Position numbers and translations under genes: made by a program
DNA from: Cordylochernes scorpioides
Taxonomy: Eukaryota; Arthropoda; Arachnida; Pseudoscorpiones; Chernetidae
Assembly: GCA_030710605.1 (NCBI GenBank)
Contig: CP092874.1
Coordinates: 73,969,044 to 74,033,043, forward strand
DNA length: 64,000 nucleotides
Direction: 5' to 3'
In this document: piece by piece, positions 22,284 through 35,091 of the stretch
How positions within the stretch are numbered: the stretch's first letter is position 1
Layout: every line of letters starts with the position of its first letter
Notes under the pieces: generated by a model
Told to the model about the DNA's origin: nothing
Seen by the model: only the letters and a program-made list of their open reading frames with translations
Databases searched by the model: none

Positions 22284-22737
22284 AGGTAATATAGGTTACT
22301 AATAGGGAAACTTAAGGAGAGCGTGGGGTGGCCACGTGGGGTTTGAAGGCGTGGTCTTAGACGCGGCGTCTAGCATTCTTCCAACTATCTAAATCAGTGG
22401 TTCAGACCATACCTAACATATACAGCGACACTCTAAGGGGCAGAACATATACTGGTTGGAGTATTCAGAAATATCTGGACGAATCTAGCAAAATCAAACT
22501 CTTTTATAATTTGGTAAATTAAGGTTCATATTTCATATACCTCTAAAGGAAGAACATTCCCTAATATTGGATCTCATCGGCTCGATTCAGAATGTAATTC
22601 TGCCAGTCATCAAGGTAATCAGAAGCATTTTATTGATTAGCTAAAAAATAAAGTGAAAAGATTTAAAAGCACAAATGATTATTTTATACACAATACAAAC
22701 TCGACTGTCCTTACTACGATAAAAAAATATATATATA

Positions 22738-23755
22738 CTAGACGAATGGCCCGGGCAACGCCCGGGGTTTACCTGAGTGCGAATATATTTTTAAAACGTT
22801 GTCTTGGGTGGTCGCTATTGACAGGGTGGTCTGTATAGACAGGTGGATGTATCACACAGCTGATAACAGGGTTGTCTAGAGTGGTCGCTATAGACAGGGT
22901 GGTCTGTATAGACAGGTGGATGTATCACACTGCTGATAACAGGGTTGCCTAAGGTGACCGCTATAGACAGGGTGGTCTGTATAGACAGGTGAATGTAACA
23001 CACTGATGATAACAGGGTTGCCTAAAGTGACCGCTATAGACAGGGTGGTCTGTATTGACATGCAGCTGATAACAGGGTTGTCTAGAATGGTCGCTATAGT
23101 CAGGGTGGTCTGTATAGACAGGTGTATGTATCACACTGCTGATAACAGGGTTGCCTAAGGTGACCGCTATAGACAGGGTGGTCTGTATAGACAGGTGGAT
23201 GTAACACACTGATGATAACAGGGTTGCCTAAAGTGACCGCTATAGACAGGGTGGTCTGTATAGACAGGCAGCTGATAACAGGGTTGTCTAGAGTGGTCGC
23301 TATAGTCAGGTACGTCTGTATAGACAGGTGGATGTATCACACAGCTGATAACAGGGTTGCCTAAAGTGACCGCTATAGACAGGGTGGTCTCTATAGACAG
23401 GTGGATGTATCACACAGCTGATAACAGGGTTGTCTAGAGTGGCCGCTATAGACAGAGTGGTCTGTATAGACAGAGGGATGTAGCACACTGCTGATAACAG
23501 GGGTGTCCAGAGTGGCCGCTATAGACAGGGTGGTCTGTATAGACAGGTGGATGTAGCACACTGCTGATAACAGGGTTGTCTAGAGTGGCCGCTATAGACA
23601 GGTGTATGTATCGCACAGCTGATAACAGGGTTGTCTAGAGGGGGGCAGGGAGGCCACGTGTTCGCTGGCAGCCAATGGGCGCGCATTCTATCCGTGAGCT
23701 TCAGACATACAGACAAACAGACAAACAGACAGAATAAGGCAAATATATAAGTAGA
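22738..23755 (-). mobile_element. Helitron-like element with internal minisatellite
   Basis: The minus strand starts A|TCTACTTATATATTTGCC (23,755) and ends with a hairpin (CCCCGGGCGTTGCCCGGG) plus CATTCGTCTAG (22,738). It sits inside an E fragment. The uninterrupted sister at 15,600-15,620 shows insertion exactly between A and T without duplication, the Helitron rule. Near its 5' end (23,645-23,700) it shares the GCCACGTGTTCGCTGGCAGCC block with 3,364-4,303. No Rep/helicase gene. Confidence 0.75.
22806..23640. repeat. 73-bp minisatellite, about 11 copies
   Basis: The unit is GTGGTCGCTATAGACAGGG, GGTCTGTATAGACAGGTGG, ATGTATCACACAGCTGATAA, CAGGGTTGTCTAGA, repeated with small indels and two shorter variants. 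The minus-strand reading frames here (VYTDHPVYSDHSRQPCYQ) are products of the repeat, not genes. Confidence 0.9.
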
Positions 23756-24568
23756 TTGGGAGGGCTTGGCTCATCGGTGGTGAACCCACCCAGCGGTTTC
23801 GCCAATTTATTGTCCACCAGACAGCTTCTAATTGCTCTAATATTGTATTGGACGATTCTGCTTATATACGCAGCTCTGAAGGATGCAATCTCAGAAATCT
23901 CTTATATATAAAGATGGCGCGTTATTGCTTTGTGTTAAAAAATAAAGTAACAATCTTTGTCAGTAAATACAATGTTAAAATGTGTAAAAAAATAAAGTAT
24001 AGGGAAAGATCAAGGAGTGATTCTAATCACATATATATAACACATGACATCATTTTAGAGAATTTCGGAAGCAATTTACTTTTCTTCTTCTAAGTAAGCC
24101 TGATTTTAGCCTGATACCTTGATTTATTTATAGAATATATTTTGCCTAATTTTTTTCACTATTTCTGGAATATGTTTGCGTGTCACCTTGATATATTTCT
24201 GGAATTATTTTTGGAATATCTTATGCCTGTTATCTTGATATATTTTTGTGTTATATACCTTAATTTATTCATATATATATTTTCGTGATCCCTTGATTTA
24301 TTTCCTGAATATATTTGCATAGTACATTGATTTATTTTTCAGGAATACGTTTTCCTGGTGGTTTATTTCTGGAATATTTTTTGCTTGATACCTTAATATA
24401 CCAAAGTAAAACCTCTCTTTTCAAAAATGGATTAAACAATATAATTTGATTACAGAAATTATTTCAACACATTTTGGTTCATCACTCCAGAACAAAACGT
24501 AATCGTGATGATATATCTTTATATAAGCCACAATACCAGTTCTGGAAATTTCAAACAAAAAGACTACA

Positions 24569-24611
24569 CCTGTATACCATAGTTTCGGACATTAGCCCTC
24601 ATTAATACAGG
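24569..24611 (-). ncRNA. Hammerhead ribozyme relic, unit R3
   Basis: The GAAAC box and stem I (CCTGTA with TACAGG) remain, but CTGATGA reads TTAATGA. Inactive by sequence. Confidence 0.55.
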
Positions 24612-25100
24612 CGCGACTTAGATTCCATAACATCTAAAAGGAAATTTATGAAATCGGTTGAATTGGTCAAAAATGTGTTTAAGCTGGTTAAATGACAATG
24701 CCAATTTTCAGGCTAAATTAAAACATAAAGTTATGGAATAGGAATTACCATAAACCTTGATTTTTAAAAAATATTTTGACTTAATCTGGAATACAGTTTG
24801 CGTAATACTTTGATTTATTTCTGGAATACTTTTGTTGGAGGCTGAAAGTATAAATACACTAAAAACCTAATTAAGAATACATATACTAATGGCCAACAAT
24901 GTGCAATAGTATATAGAGCGTTAGTATATTAATCTGAATAAAGTGCTCGAAGAGTTCACTGAGGCCCCCTCTAACATGGAAACTGTGGCTCGGGCTCAGA
25001 CCGCTAGCAACCAACATTTTCTACGTGCAGTATTTTCATTTGATTATTATTAGCTTGATATACTTCAGAGAATGGCTTCAAAATAATTTTCAAAACTATA

Positions 25101-26420
25101 CGAGGTGTGTTCAAAAGGTATCGCGACTTTTCTGTTTTTCAAATATTATTTATTTATTCATGAATACCTATTTTGTCCCCTTCAAAGTAATCCACATGAG
25201 ATATTATGCACTTGTGCCAACGGTTTTTCCAATCTTCGAAGCACTTCAAAAAATCATTTTTAAAAATCTTTTCCAGCTCCTCCTTCGATGCCGTCTTTAT
25301 CTCGTCAAGCGTAGCGTAACGTCGTCCTTTCATGGGCCTCTTCAGTTTAGGGAACAAGAAAAAGTCACAGGGGGCCAGATCTGGGGAATACGGTGGCTGC
25401 GGCATCATTAGTGTGTTGTTTTTGGCCAAAAGGCCGCGCACAAGCAACGATGTGTGAGCAGGGGCGTTATCGTGGTGCAAAAGCCAATTTTTGTTCTTCC
25501 ACAAATCCGGGCGTTTCTGGCGGATTGCTTCGCGCAAATTGCGCATAACTTGCAGGTAATATTCCTTATTGACCGTTCTACACTGTGGCAAGAACTCATG
25601 ATGCACCACGCCCCTGCAATCGAAGAAAACTGTCAGCAAAACTTTCACATTCGACCGAACTTGGCGCGCTTTTTTCGGTCTTGGTTCGTGCGGCAGCTTC
25701 CATTGAGATGATTGAGCTTTGGTTTCCACGTCATAACCATAAACCCACGCTTCGTCACCAGTTATGACCCTCTGGAGCAAATTTGGGTCGTCGCGGACAG
25801 AGTCCAACATCTCATTAGAATGTTCATGCGATGCTGTTTTTGGTCGCAATTGAGCAATTTTGGTACGAATTTCGCGGCGACCCGTCTCATGCCCAAATCA
25901 TTGATAAAAATCGAATGGCACGAGCCAATCTATATGTTTAGGTCCTCAGCAACATCTCTAACGGTGATTCGACGATTGGCCAATATCATTTTCTCCACTT
26001 CATTAATTTTTTTCGTCTGTTGTTGAAGTGCTCGGGCGTCTGGCACGCTCTTCGTCGTTCACATCTTCTCGGCCTTCTGAGAACATTTTGTACCACCGAT
26101 AAACGTTGCTTCAGTCCAAGGTAGCTTCTCCGTATGCCACAGTCAACATTCGGAATGCATCCGCGCACTTAATTTCGTTTTTCACACAAAATTTGATACA
26201 GGTTCTTTGACCATTTTTTTTTAATAGGTAAAAATCGAAGACGATCAAAAACACCTGCAAGCAAAGGAGCTGTCAACAATTAAGTGAACATTCGAAATGG
26301 CCGAGCTTGTCGGCATAGTGAGAAACATGAGTACCAACATAAAGCAACAAAAAGATCGAAATTCGAATATACGTAACCCGCGAAAATTCAAAATTCGCGA
26401 TACTTTTTTAACACACCTCG
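25101..26420 (-). mobile_element. mariner element A
   Basis: A 1,320-bp element with inverted ends of about 26 bp (CGAGGTGTGTT, then GTATCGCGA) and TA on both sides (25,099-25,100 and 26,421-26,422). The sister unit at 28,702-28,722 shows the empty site ACTATAAGTTAAATG, so TA was duplicated exactly. Confidence 0.95.
25154..26210 (-). pseudogene. mariner transposase A (D,D34D), broken N-terminus
   Basis: Cut-and-paste transposase that binds the element ends and excises at TA. The C-terminal 231 codons (25,154-25,849) are open and contain the catalytic residues: VITGDEAWVYGYD (first Asp), LLHHDNAPAHTS (second) and PYSPDLAPCDFFLF (third), with exactly 34 residues between the second and third Asp, the mariner signature. 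Upstream, the DNA-binding half is still readable (NEVEKMILANRRITVRDVAE, IGSCHSIFINDLGMRR) but has several stops, and a one-base deletion near 25,825 separates it from the catalytic part. Confidence 0.9.
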
Positions 26421-27331
26421 TAAGTTAAATGATTTCAAATATCATCTACTATAGAATATATAAGACTTTGTGTGTTTTATTTAGGTACATTTGGTATTCA
26501 CCTTATTTGATAAATAATTGGTTCTCTATTATCACCTGACTTCAATCAGTGTCGATTACTTAGCCAATCAACGTGCAGCATTTTTAGTTCAGTGATTGCA
26601 TTGAACAATGTGATGTTCTATATTAAATATAAGATGGTAGGCTTGATTCTATGAAGTTTCTCCCTTTTTAAATATTCATTAGCATATTTCATTTTATTGT
26701 TATTCTTATATTGGTACTTTTTAAAAATAAATTGTCATTTCTGAATTGTACAAGATAAGGTCAATAGATATATTGAACAATAGATAATAACTTATATTGT
26801 AAATTTGAATTATTTATGGCGCCTATAATTCTTTTAAATAAATCATTTTCTATTAAATAATTGGAGGGCCTAGCTCATGAGGGGTGAACGCTCAGCGGTT
26901 TCGTAAGTCTAATATATTTTATTGACTAGCTATAATATTGAAACTCTATATATAAGAACCTCTAAGGATCATTCAATATATCCACTTTCCTTCCGTACAC
27001 ATTTGATTCAGCGTTTTGCCAACTTGAAAATGCACTTTGGTAAAACGCCTTATCCAACTCTCTGAACCACCTTCTAACAGCTTGGAGTAAATTGGTTTTC
27101 TTTTCAGAAGTTTAACCACAAAAAAAAAAAAGCTCAATCTTCCAAACAAGTAGAATTCTGGGGTGCCAGCTCAAGTGTGAGGCATCAAAGTCTATCCATA
27201 TCTTGCAATCTTCGCCAAAGTCAGGTGTGCCAAATGTCGTTAAACCTTTGTCTAAAAAACTCTGTCTTTACATTAAAAATAATAATAATAATATTTGTAA
27301 ACCGCCATAATTTTTTTAAATAAAAAAAAAG

Positions 27332-27403
27332 TGCCGTGACCAGGATTCGAACCTGGGTTATTGCGGCCACAACGCAATGTCCTAACCACTAGACGATCAC
27401 GGC
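27332..27403 (-). tRNA. tRNA-His (GTG), copy 5, unit R4
   Basis: Same 72-nt sequence with nine T downstream. The flank reads ATAGGGCAACTTAAGGAGAG, a subtype shared with copy 7. Confidence 0.93.
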
Positions 27404-28189
27404 AGGTGACATAGGTTACTAATAGGGCAACTTAAGGAGAGCGTGGCGTGGCCACGTGGGGTTTGAAGGCGTGGTTTTAGGCGCGGCGTCTAACATTTCC
27501 CCAAATGTCTGAATCAGTGGTTCAGACCCTACCTTAACATACACAGCGACACTCTAAGGGGTAGAACATATATTGGGTGAAATATCTGAACGACACTAAC
27601 AAAATCAAACTCTATTATAAATTAATAAATTAAGGTTCAGATTTTAAATACCTCTAAAGGAAATTATTGGATCTCATCGGCTCGATTTACAATGCAAATC
27701 TGCAAGTCATCAAGATGATCAAAAATATTTTTTTAATTAGGTTGAAAATAAATTAACAGTCTTTGTCAGTAAATACAGTGTCAAAATGTGTAATAAAATG
27801 AAGTATAGGAAAAATCAAGGAGTAAATATATTCACATATTTACGACACATGACATCACGCTTTAGAGAATTTCGGGGACAATTTACTCTTCTTCTTCTAA
27901 TTAAGTCTGATTTTTAGCCTGATACCTTGATTTATTTCTATATATTTTTTTCGTGATGCCTTGATTTATTTCCTGAAATATATTTTTATTGTACGTTGAT
28001 TTAATTTTATGGAATACGTTTTTCCTGATGGTTTAATTCTGGAATATATTTTGGTTGATACCTTAATATATGTACCAAAAAGTGGCACATCTCTCTTCAA
28101 AAATGCATTAAACAATCCATTCTGATTACAGAAATTAATACAGCTCATTTTGGTTCATCACCCCAGAACAAAAAGACTACCTGCATACC

Positions 28190-28222
28190 ATAGCTTCAGA
28201 CTTTAGCCCTCATCAGTAAAGG
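28190..28222 (-). ncRNA. Hammerhead ribozyme relic, unit R4
   Basis: CTGATGA survives but the GAAA box reads GAAG and stem I is damaged (CCTGCA). The same decayed form lies at 34,632-34,671 in R6. Confidence 0.5.
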
Positions 28223-29800
28223 GGTGGCCTAGATTTCATAACATCTATGAGGAGATTTATAATATCGGTTGAATTGCTCGAAATTGTGTTTAAGCTGGGC
28301 AGGTGGCAAGACCGATTTTCAGGATAGTGTACAACATAAAGTTCTGGAATATCTTTTACCATATATCTTGATTTATTTGGAAATATTTTCCTGATACCTG
28401 GAATACAGTTTGCGTAATACCTTGATTTATATCTGGAATACTTTTGTGTGAGGCTGAAAGTATAAATAGACTAAAAACCTAATCAAGAATACATATACTA
28501 ATGGCCAACAATGTGCAATAGTATATAGAGCGTTAATATATTGATCTGGATAAAGGGCTCGAAGAGTTCACTGAGGCCCCCTCTAACATGTCAACTGTGG
28601 CTCGGATTCAGACTGCTAGCAACCAACATTTTCTACGTGCAGTACTTTCATTTGATTATTATTAGCTTGATATACCTCAGAGAATGGCTTCAAAATTATT
28701 TTCAAAACTATAAGTTAAATGATTTCAAATATCATCTACTATAGAATATATAAGACTTTGTGTTTTATTTGTGAACATTTGGTATTCACCTTATTTGATG
28801 AATAATTGGTTCTCTATTATCACCTGACTTCAATCAGTGTCGATTACTTAGCCAATCAGCGTGCAGTATTTTTAGTTCAGTGATTGCATTGAGCAACGAA
28901 GTTCTATATTAAATATAAGATCGTAGGTTTGATTCTAGGAAGTTCGCTTTTTTGAAAAAATAATCATGAAAATATTTTTATTTTATTGTTATTTTTATAT
29001 GGGTACTTTTGAAAACAAATTGGGATTACGGAATTGTACCAGATTCGGTCAATAAATATTGAACAATTGGTAAAAACCTTTTTTTTTTTTGGAAATTTGA
29101 ACTATTTATGACGCGTATAATTCTTTTAAATAAATAATTTTCTATTAAATGATTGGAGGGCCTAGCTCATGAGAGTGTTGAACCCTTCCAGCGGTATCTC
29201 CAGTCGAATATATATTTTTATTAACAAGCTATAATATTGAAACTATATATTGTAACAAAGTATTTATAATTTTATTAACAGAGTATTGTTTTTTATATGT
29301 TCATATTTTGCTATACTCTGTACACTTCCCTCTTTTGCTTATCTTTTGTTTATCACTTATAGTTTATTCTTGCTTGAAATAAATTGTTGTCTCATTCCGA
29401 AGTTGGTCTTCCTCAATTTTCCACGTTAAATATATCCATCTTCCTTCTTTACACATTTGATCCAGCGATCTTGCCAACTTGCAAATGCACTTTGGTAAAA
29501 CGCCTTATCCAATTCTCTGAACTACTCTCTAACAGCTTGGAGTAAAATGGCATCGTTTTCAAAAGTTTTACCGCGTAAAAAAACTCTTTAATCTTCAAAA
29601 ACAAGTAGAAGTCTGAGGGTACCAGCTCAAGTCTGTACCCAGGGTGAGGCATCAAAGTCTACCCATATCTTGCAATCTTCGCCAAATTCAGGTGTGCCAA
29701 GTGCCGTTAAACCTTTGTCTCAAAAATTATGTAATTACATTTTTTTAAAATAAAAATAATATTTGTAAATCAGCATAATTTTTCTAAGGTAAAAAAAAAG

Positions 29801-29872
29801 TGCCGTGACCAGGATTCGAACCTGGGTTATTGCGGCCACAACGCAATGTCCTAACCACTAGACGATCACGGC
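29801..29872 (-). tRNA. tRNA-His (GTG), copy 6, unit R5
   Basis: Same 72-nt sequence with nine T downstream. The flank ends GACGCGGCATC where the other units have GACGCGGCGTC. Confidence 0.93.
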
Positions 29873-30464
29873 AGGTGACATAGGTTACTAATAGGGAAAC
29901 TTAAGGAGAGCGTGGCGTGGCCACGTGGGGTTTGAAGGCGTGGTCTTAGACGCGGCATCTAGCATTCTTCCAACTATCTAAATCAGTGGTTCAGACCATA
30001 CCTAACATATACAGCGACACTCTAAGGGGCAGAACATATACTGGTTGGAGTATTCAGAAATATCTGGACGAATCTAGCAAAATCAAACTCTTTTATAATT
30101 TGGTAAATTAAGGTTCATATTTCATATACCTCTAAAGGAAGAACATTCCCTAATATTGGATCTCATCAGCTCGATTCAGAATTCAATTCTGCCAGTTATC
30201 AAGATGATCAGAAGCATTTTTTTGATTAGGTAAAAAATAAAGTGAAAGGATTTAAAAGCACGAATGATTCTTTTATACACTATACAAACTTCTACTGTCC
30301 TTACTGCGATAAAAAATATATATTGGGATGGCTTGGCTCATCGGTGGTGAACCCACCCACCCAATTGTGTCCACCAGACAGCTCTTAGTGCTCTAATATT
30401 GTATTGGACGATTCTGCTTATATAGGCAGCACTGAAGGGTGGAATCTCATAAATCTCGTATATA

Positions 30465-31806
30465 CGAGGGCCATCCAATAAATAAGATTCCCTATTTTTT
30501 TTCTGCGAACGAAACGTTGTAAAAATTAGTTAGTAGTGTAATAAATGGTCACTAGGATGCGTTGGAAGCGCGTGACCTTCAAAATCACGCTACTCGTACG
30601 CGCAAGTCCGTAGCGCTTCAGTTTCCATGGAGCTACCACTGGTGAACGTGTCCACTTGCGAACTCCGTTCTGTAATTCGTTTTCCACGGCGAAAAATGAA
30701 ACTGCGGTCAATATTCATCGCAATTTAGTGTCAGTGTATGGTGAAGGATGTATGAGCATCCAAATGGTTCGCCGTTGACGTTCATGGTTCTTGGAAGGAC
30801 GGAAAAACCTGCATGATGACGAGCGAAGCGGCAGGCCCGTTATTGCTACGGACAATGCAGCCGTTGCTGCTGTTCGGAATGTGGTGGAAGCAGATCGCCG
30901 CGTCACCATTGACGAAATAATGATTCGACTGCCTCCTGGAATCGAAATTGGACGCTCTTCGATTGGAACAATCATGTCAGATGTTTTGAATTTTCGCAAA
31001 GTCTGCGCAAGATGGGTCCCGTGTTTGCTCTCGGAAAATCACAAGCAACAACGGATGGAGGCAGCCCGAGCTTTCCTGGAAATGCATCGAAGAGATGGAG
31101 ATCAACTGTTTTCCCGTATTGTCACTGGAGATGAAAGCTGGGTGCATCATTCAACTCCAGAAACAAAACGACAAAGCATGGTGTGGAAGAAGCCTGAGGA
31201 AAGTGCACCAAAAAAGGCGAAGGTCACAATCTCTGCAGGCAAAGTTATGGCTATTGTCTTTTGGGACTGTAAGGGTGTTTTATTGGTTGACTACCTGCCC
31301 CCAAACACTACGGTTAACGCTGCGAGGTACTGCGAAGTCCTCACTAAACTCAGAGCTGCAATAAAACGGAAACGTCCTGGACTTTTGTCTCGGAAAGTGT
31401 TACTCGTCCATGACAATGCTCACCCTCACGCAGCTCGAACGACCCAAACGTTGCTGGAAAACTTCAAATGGGAAATTTTCACACATCCACCTTATTCTCC
31501 GGAACTTGCCCCAAGCGACTTCCATCTTTTTCCAGCACTCAAGTTGCACCTTGGAGGCAAGCACTTTGTGAATGATGACGAAGTGCAGGCGGAGGCCAAC
31601 CACTGGCTATGAAGACTGGACACGGCTTGGTACAACAGTGGTATCAAAAAATTGCTACAACGGTACAAAAATGTTTGGACAGAAATGGTGATTATGTAGA
31701 GAATTAGTCTATGAGTTGTATAATGAAAATAAAATAACTGCATAATTGTAAATAATGTTGTTTATTTGTTAAAAAATAGGGAAACTTATTTATTGGATGG
31801 CCCTCG
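30465..31806 (+). mobile_element. mariner element B
   Basis: A 1,342-bp element with roughly 36-bp inverted ends (CGAGGGCCATCCAATAAATA, one visible mismatch) and TA duplicated at 30,463-30,464 and 31,807-31,808. It is inserted in an E fragment; the uninterrupted sister is at 15,739-15,760. It belongs to a different mariner family from element A. Confidence 0.95.
30628..31707 (+). pseudogene. mariner transposase B (D,D34D)
   Basis: The long open part (30,791-31,612) holds IVTGDESWVHHSTPETK (first Asp), LLVHDNAHPHAART (second) and PYSPELAPSDFHLFP (third), again with 34 residues between the last two Asp. Upstream, the helix-turn-helix half is readable (NETAVNIHRNLVSVYGEGC) but has a TGA at about 30,777 and a frameshift near 30,680. 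Downstream, a TGA at 31,610-31,612 and a one-base deletion near 31,670 break the tail, whose natural stop is at 31,705-31,707. It is inactive but fairly recent; proteins of this type are often mis-annotated as SETMAR. Confidence 0.9.
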
Positions 31807-32612
31807 TATATAGATGGTGCGTTATTGATTTGTTTTAAAAAATAAAGTAACAGTCTTCTCTAGTAAATACAATGTCAAAATGTGTGTAAAAAAAAGAAAG
31901 TATAGGGAAAGATCAAGGAGTAAATCTAATCACATATATACAACACATGACATCATTTTAGAGAATTTCGGGAGAAATTTACTTTTCTTCTTCTAAGTAA
32001 GCCTGATTTTAGCCTGATACCTTGATTTATTTCTAGAATATATTTTTTCTGTGTTATACCTTGATTTATTTTTGGAATATTCTTGCGCTGCACCTTGATT
32101 AATTTTTGGAATATTTTGCTTTTTAACTTGATATATTTCTAGAATATATTTTGCCTATTTTTTCAATATTTCTAGAATATGTTTGCGTGGCACCTTGATA
32201 TATTTCTGGATTTATTTTTGTAATACCTTGATTTATTTTTGTAATATCTTTTGTGTGCCTTTTATCTTGATATATTTTTGGAATATTTTATGTGTTATAC
32301 ATTGATATATTTCTATATATATTTTCGCGATCCCTTGATTTATTTCTTGAATATATTTGCATAGTACATTGATTTATTTTTTTGGAATACATTTTTCCTG
32401 ATAACTTGGTTTTATTTGTGGAATATATTTTGCTTGATACCTTAATATATGTAACAATGGTGGAACCTCTCTTTAAAATTCATTAAACAATTCATTTTGA
32501 TAACAGAAATTAATACAGCGTGTTTTCGTTCATCACTCCAGAACAAAACTTAATGGTGATGATATATAAAAAGCTACAACACCAGTTCTGGAAAATTCAA
32601 ACAAAAATACTA

Positions 32613-32655
32613 CCTGTATACCATATTTTCGGACTTTAACCCTCATCAGTACAGG
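32613..32655 (-). ncRNA. Hammerhead ribozyme, intact core, unit R5
   Basis: The minus strand reads stem I CCTGTA/TACAGG (6 perfect pairs), CTGATGA, stem II GGG-TTAAAG-TCC, GAAA, a near-absent stem III (ATATG) and triplet GTA. Identical over 43 nt to the inverted copy at 43,837-43,879. All catalytic core positions are kept; self-cleavage is predicted, not shown. Confidence 0.7.
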
Positions 32656-33567
32656 GCTGGCTTAGATTTCATAACATCTACGAGGAGATTTATAATATTG
32701 GTTGAATTGGTCAAAAATGTGTTTAAGCTGGTAGAGTGGCAAGGCTGATTTTCAGGCTAGTATAAAACATAAGTTCTGAAATATTTATTACCAGATGTCT
32801 TGATTTATTTGGAAATATTTTTCCTGCTACCTGGAATACAGTTTGCGTAATACCTTGATTTATTTCTGGAATACTTTTGTGCGTGAGAGGGAAATAAAAT
32901 ACACTAAATAATACATTACTAATGGCCAATAATACAATAGTATATAAAGAGTTAGTATATCAAGCTGGATAAATTGCTCGGAGAGAGAGTTCACTGAGGC
33001 CTCCTCTAACATGTCGACTGTGGCTCGGGTTCAGACCGCTAGCAACCAACATTTTCTACGTTCAGTATTTTTATTTGATGATCATTAGCTTGATATACCT
33101 CAGAGAATGGCTTAAAATTTTTTTTTGAAAACTATAAGTTATATGATTTCAAATATCATATAACCTTTTTTGTGTCAATTTTAACTATTTATGACACGCC
33201 TATAATTCTTTTAAATAAATAATTTTCTATTGAATAATTGGAGGGCCTAGCTCATGAGGGGTGAACGCTCAGTCTAATATTTTTATTGACAAGCTATAAT
33301 ATTGAAACTCTATATATAAGAACCTCTAAGGATCATTCAATATATCCACCTTCCTTCTGTACACATTTGATTCAGCGTTTTTGCCAACTTGAAAATGCAC
33401 TCTGGTAAAACGCCTTATCCAACTCTCTGAACCACCTTCTAACAGCTTGGAGTAAATTGGTATTCTTTTCAGAAGTTTAACCACGTAAAAAATCCTCAAT
33501 CTTCCAAACAAGTATAATTCTGGGGTGCCAGCTCAAGTGTGAGGCATCAAAGTCTATCCATATCTTG

Positions 33568-35091
33568 CAATCTTCGCCAAAGTCAGGTGTGCCAAATGTC
33601 GTTAAACCTTTGTCTAAAAAATACTCTCTTTACATAAAAATATATATATATATATATATATTTGTAAACCGCCATAATTTTTTTTAATAAAAAAAAAAGT
33701 GCCGTGACCAGGATTCGAACCTGGGTTATTGCGGCCACAACGCAATGTCCTAACCACTAGACGATCACGGCAGGTGACATAGGTTACTAATAGGGCAACT
33801 TAAGGAGAGCGTGGCGTGGCCACGTGGGGTTTGAAGGCGTGGTTTTAGGCGCGGCGTCTAACATTTCCCATCTGTCTGAATCAGTGGTTTAGACCCTACC
33901 TTAACATACACAGCGACACTCTAAGGGGTAGAACATATATTGGGTGAAATATCTGAACGAAACTAACAAAATAAACTCTATTATAAATTAGTAAATTAAG
34001 GTTCAGATTTTAAATACCTCTAAAGAAAATACATTCCCTAATATTGGATCTAATCGGCTCGATTTACAATGCAAATCTGCAAGTCATCAAGATGATCAAC
34101 AATATTTTATTAAATTAGGTTGAAAATAAGTTAACAGTCTTTGTCAGTAAATACAGTGTAAAAATGTGTAATAAAATGAAGTATAGGAAAAATCAAAGAG
34201 TAAATATATTCACATATTTACGACACATGACATCGCGCTTTAGAGAATTTCGGGGACAATTTACTCTTCTTCTTCTAATTAAGCCTGATTTTTAGCCTGA
34301 TACATTGATTAATTTCTAGAATATATTTTTCCTGTCTTATATACCTTTATTCATTTTTGGGATAATTTTGCGTTTCACCTTGATTTATTTCTATATATTT
34401 TTTTCGTGATGCCTTGATTTATTTCCTGAAATATATTTTTATAGTACGTTGATTTAATTTTATGGAATACGTTTTTCCTGATGGTTTAATTCTGGAATAT
34501 ATTTTGGTTGATACCTTAATATATGTACCAAAAAGTGACACATCTCTCTTCAAAAATGCATTAAACAATCTATTCTGATTACAGAAATCAATACAGCTCA
34601 TTTTGGTTCATCACTCAGAACTAAAATACTACCTGCATACCATAGCTTCAGACTTTAGCCCTCAATACAGGGGTGGCTTAGATTTCATAACATCATTTCT
34701 ATAAAATCACATCATTCATTTCTATAAAATAATAGGAAAGCCAAGTTCATGAGTAGTGAACCCTTCCAGGGGTTTCATTAGTCTAATATATTTTTTATTG
34801 ACAAGCTATATTATTGACACTCTATATATAAGAACCCCTAAGGATCATTAAATATATCCAACTTCCTTCTGTACACATTTGATCCAGCGTTTTACCAACT
34901 TGGAAATGCACTTTGGTAAAACGCCTTATCCAACTCTCTGAACCTCCTTCTAACAGCTTGGAGTAAAATGGCATCCTTTTCAGAAGTTTTACCCCTTAAA
35001 AAACTCTTTAATCTTCCAAACAAGTAGAAGTCTGAGGGTACCAGGTCAAGTCTGTACCCAGGGTGAGGCATCAAAATCTATCCATATATTG
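33568..35091 (-). repeat. Tandem unit R6 (truncated)
   Basis: 1.52 kb. The middle of the unit is deleted, with a junction near 34,690 just after the hammerhead relic. Confidence 0.75.
33700..33771 (-). tRNA. tRNA-His (GTG), copy 7, unit R6
   Basis: Same 72-nt sequence with eight T downstream. A (TA)n run at 33,640-33,660 lies just beyond the terminator. Confidence 0.93.

Larger units (their letters stand above)
22085..27205 (-). repeat. Tandem unit R3, interrupted by a Helitron and a mariner
   Basis: 5.12 kb, about 2.78 kb after subtracting the two insertions. It has the same landmark order as R1, R4 and R5. Confidence 0.8.
27206..29672 (-). repeat. Tandem unit R4 (shortest uninterrupted unit)
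   Basis: 2,467 bp with no later insertion. It supplies the empty site for mariner A. The E fragment seen in R1-R3 is deleted here. Confidence 0.8.
29673..33567 (-). repeat. Tandem unit R5, interrupted by mariner B
   Basis: 3.9 kb, about 2.55 kb without the mariner. It holds the best-preserved hammerhead of the array. Confidence 0.8.

Noticed and set aside
22806..23640. CRISPR-like array
   Set aside because: Repeats are contiguous with no unique spacers, in a eukaryotic context.
22815..23716. Minus-strand frames with repeated VYTDHPVYSDHSRQP
   Set aside because: Produced by the 73-bp minisatellite; the period is not a multiple of three and the frames break at each indel.
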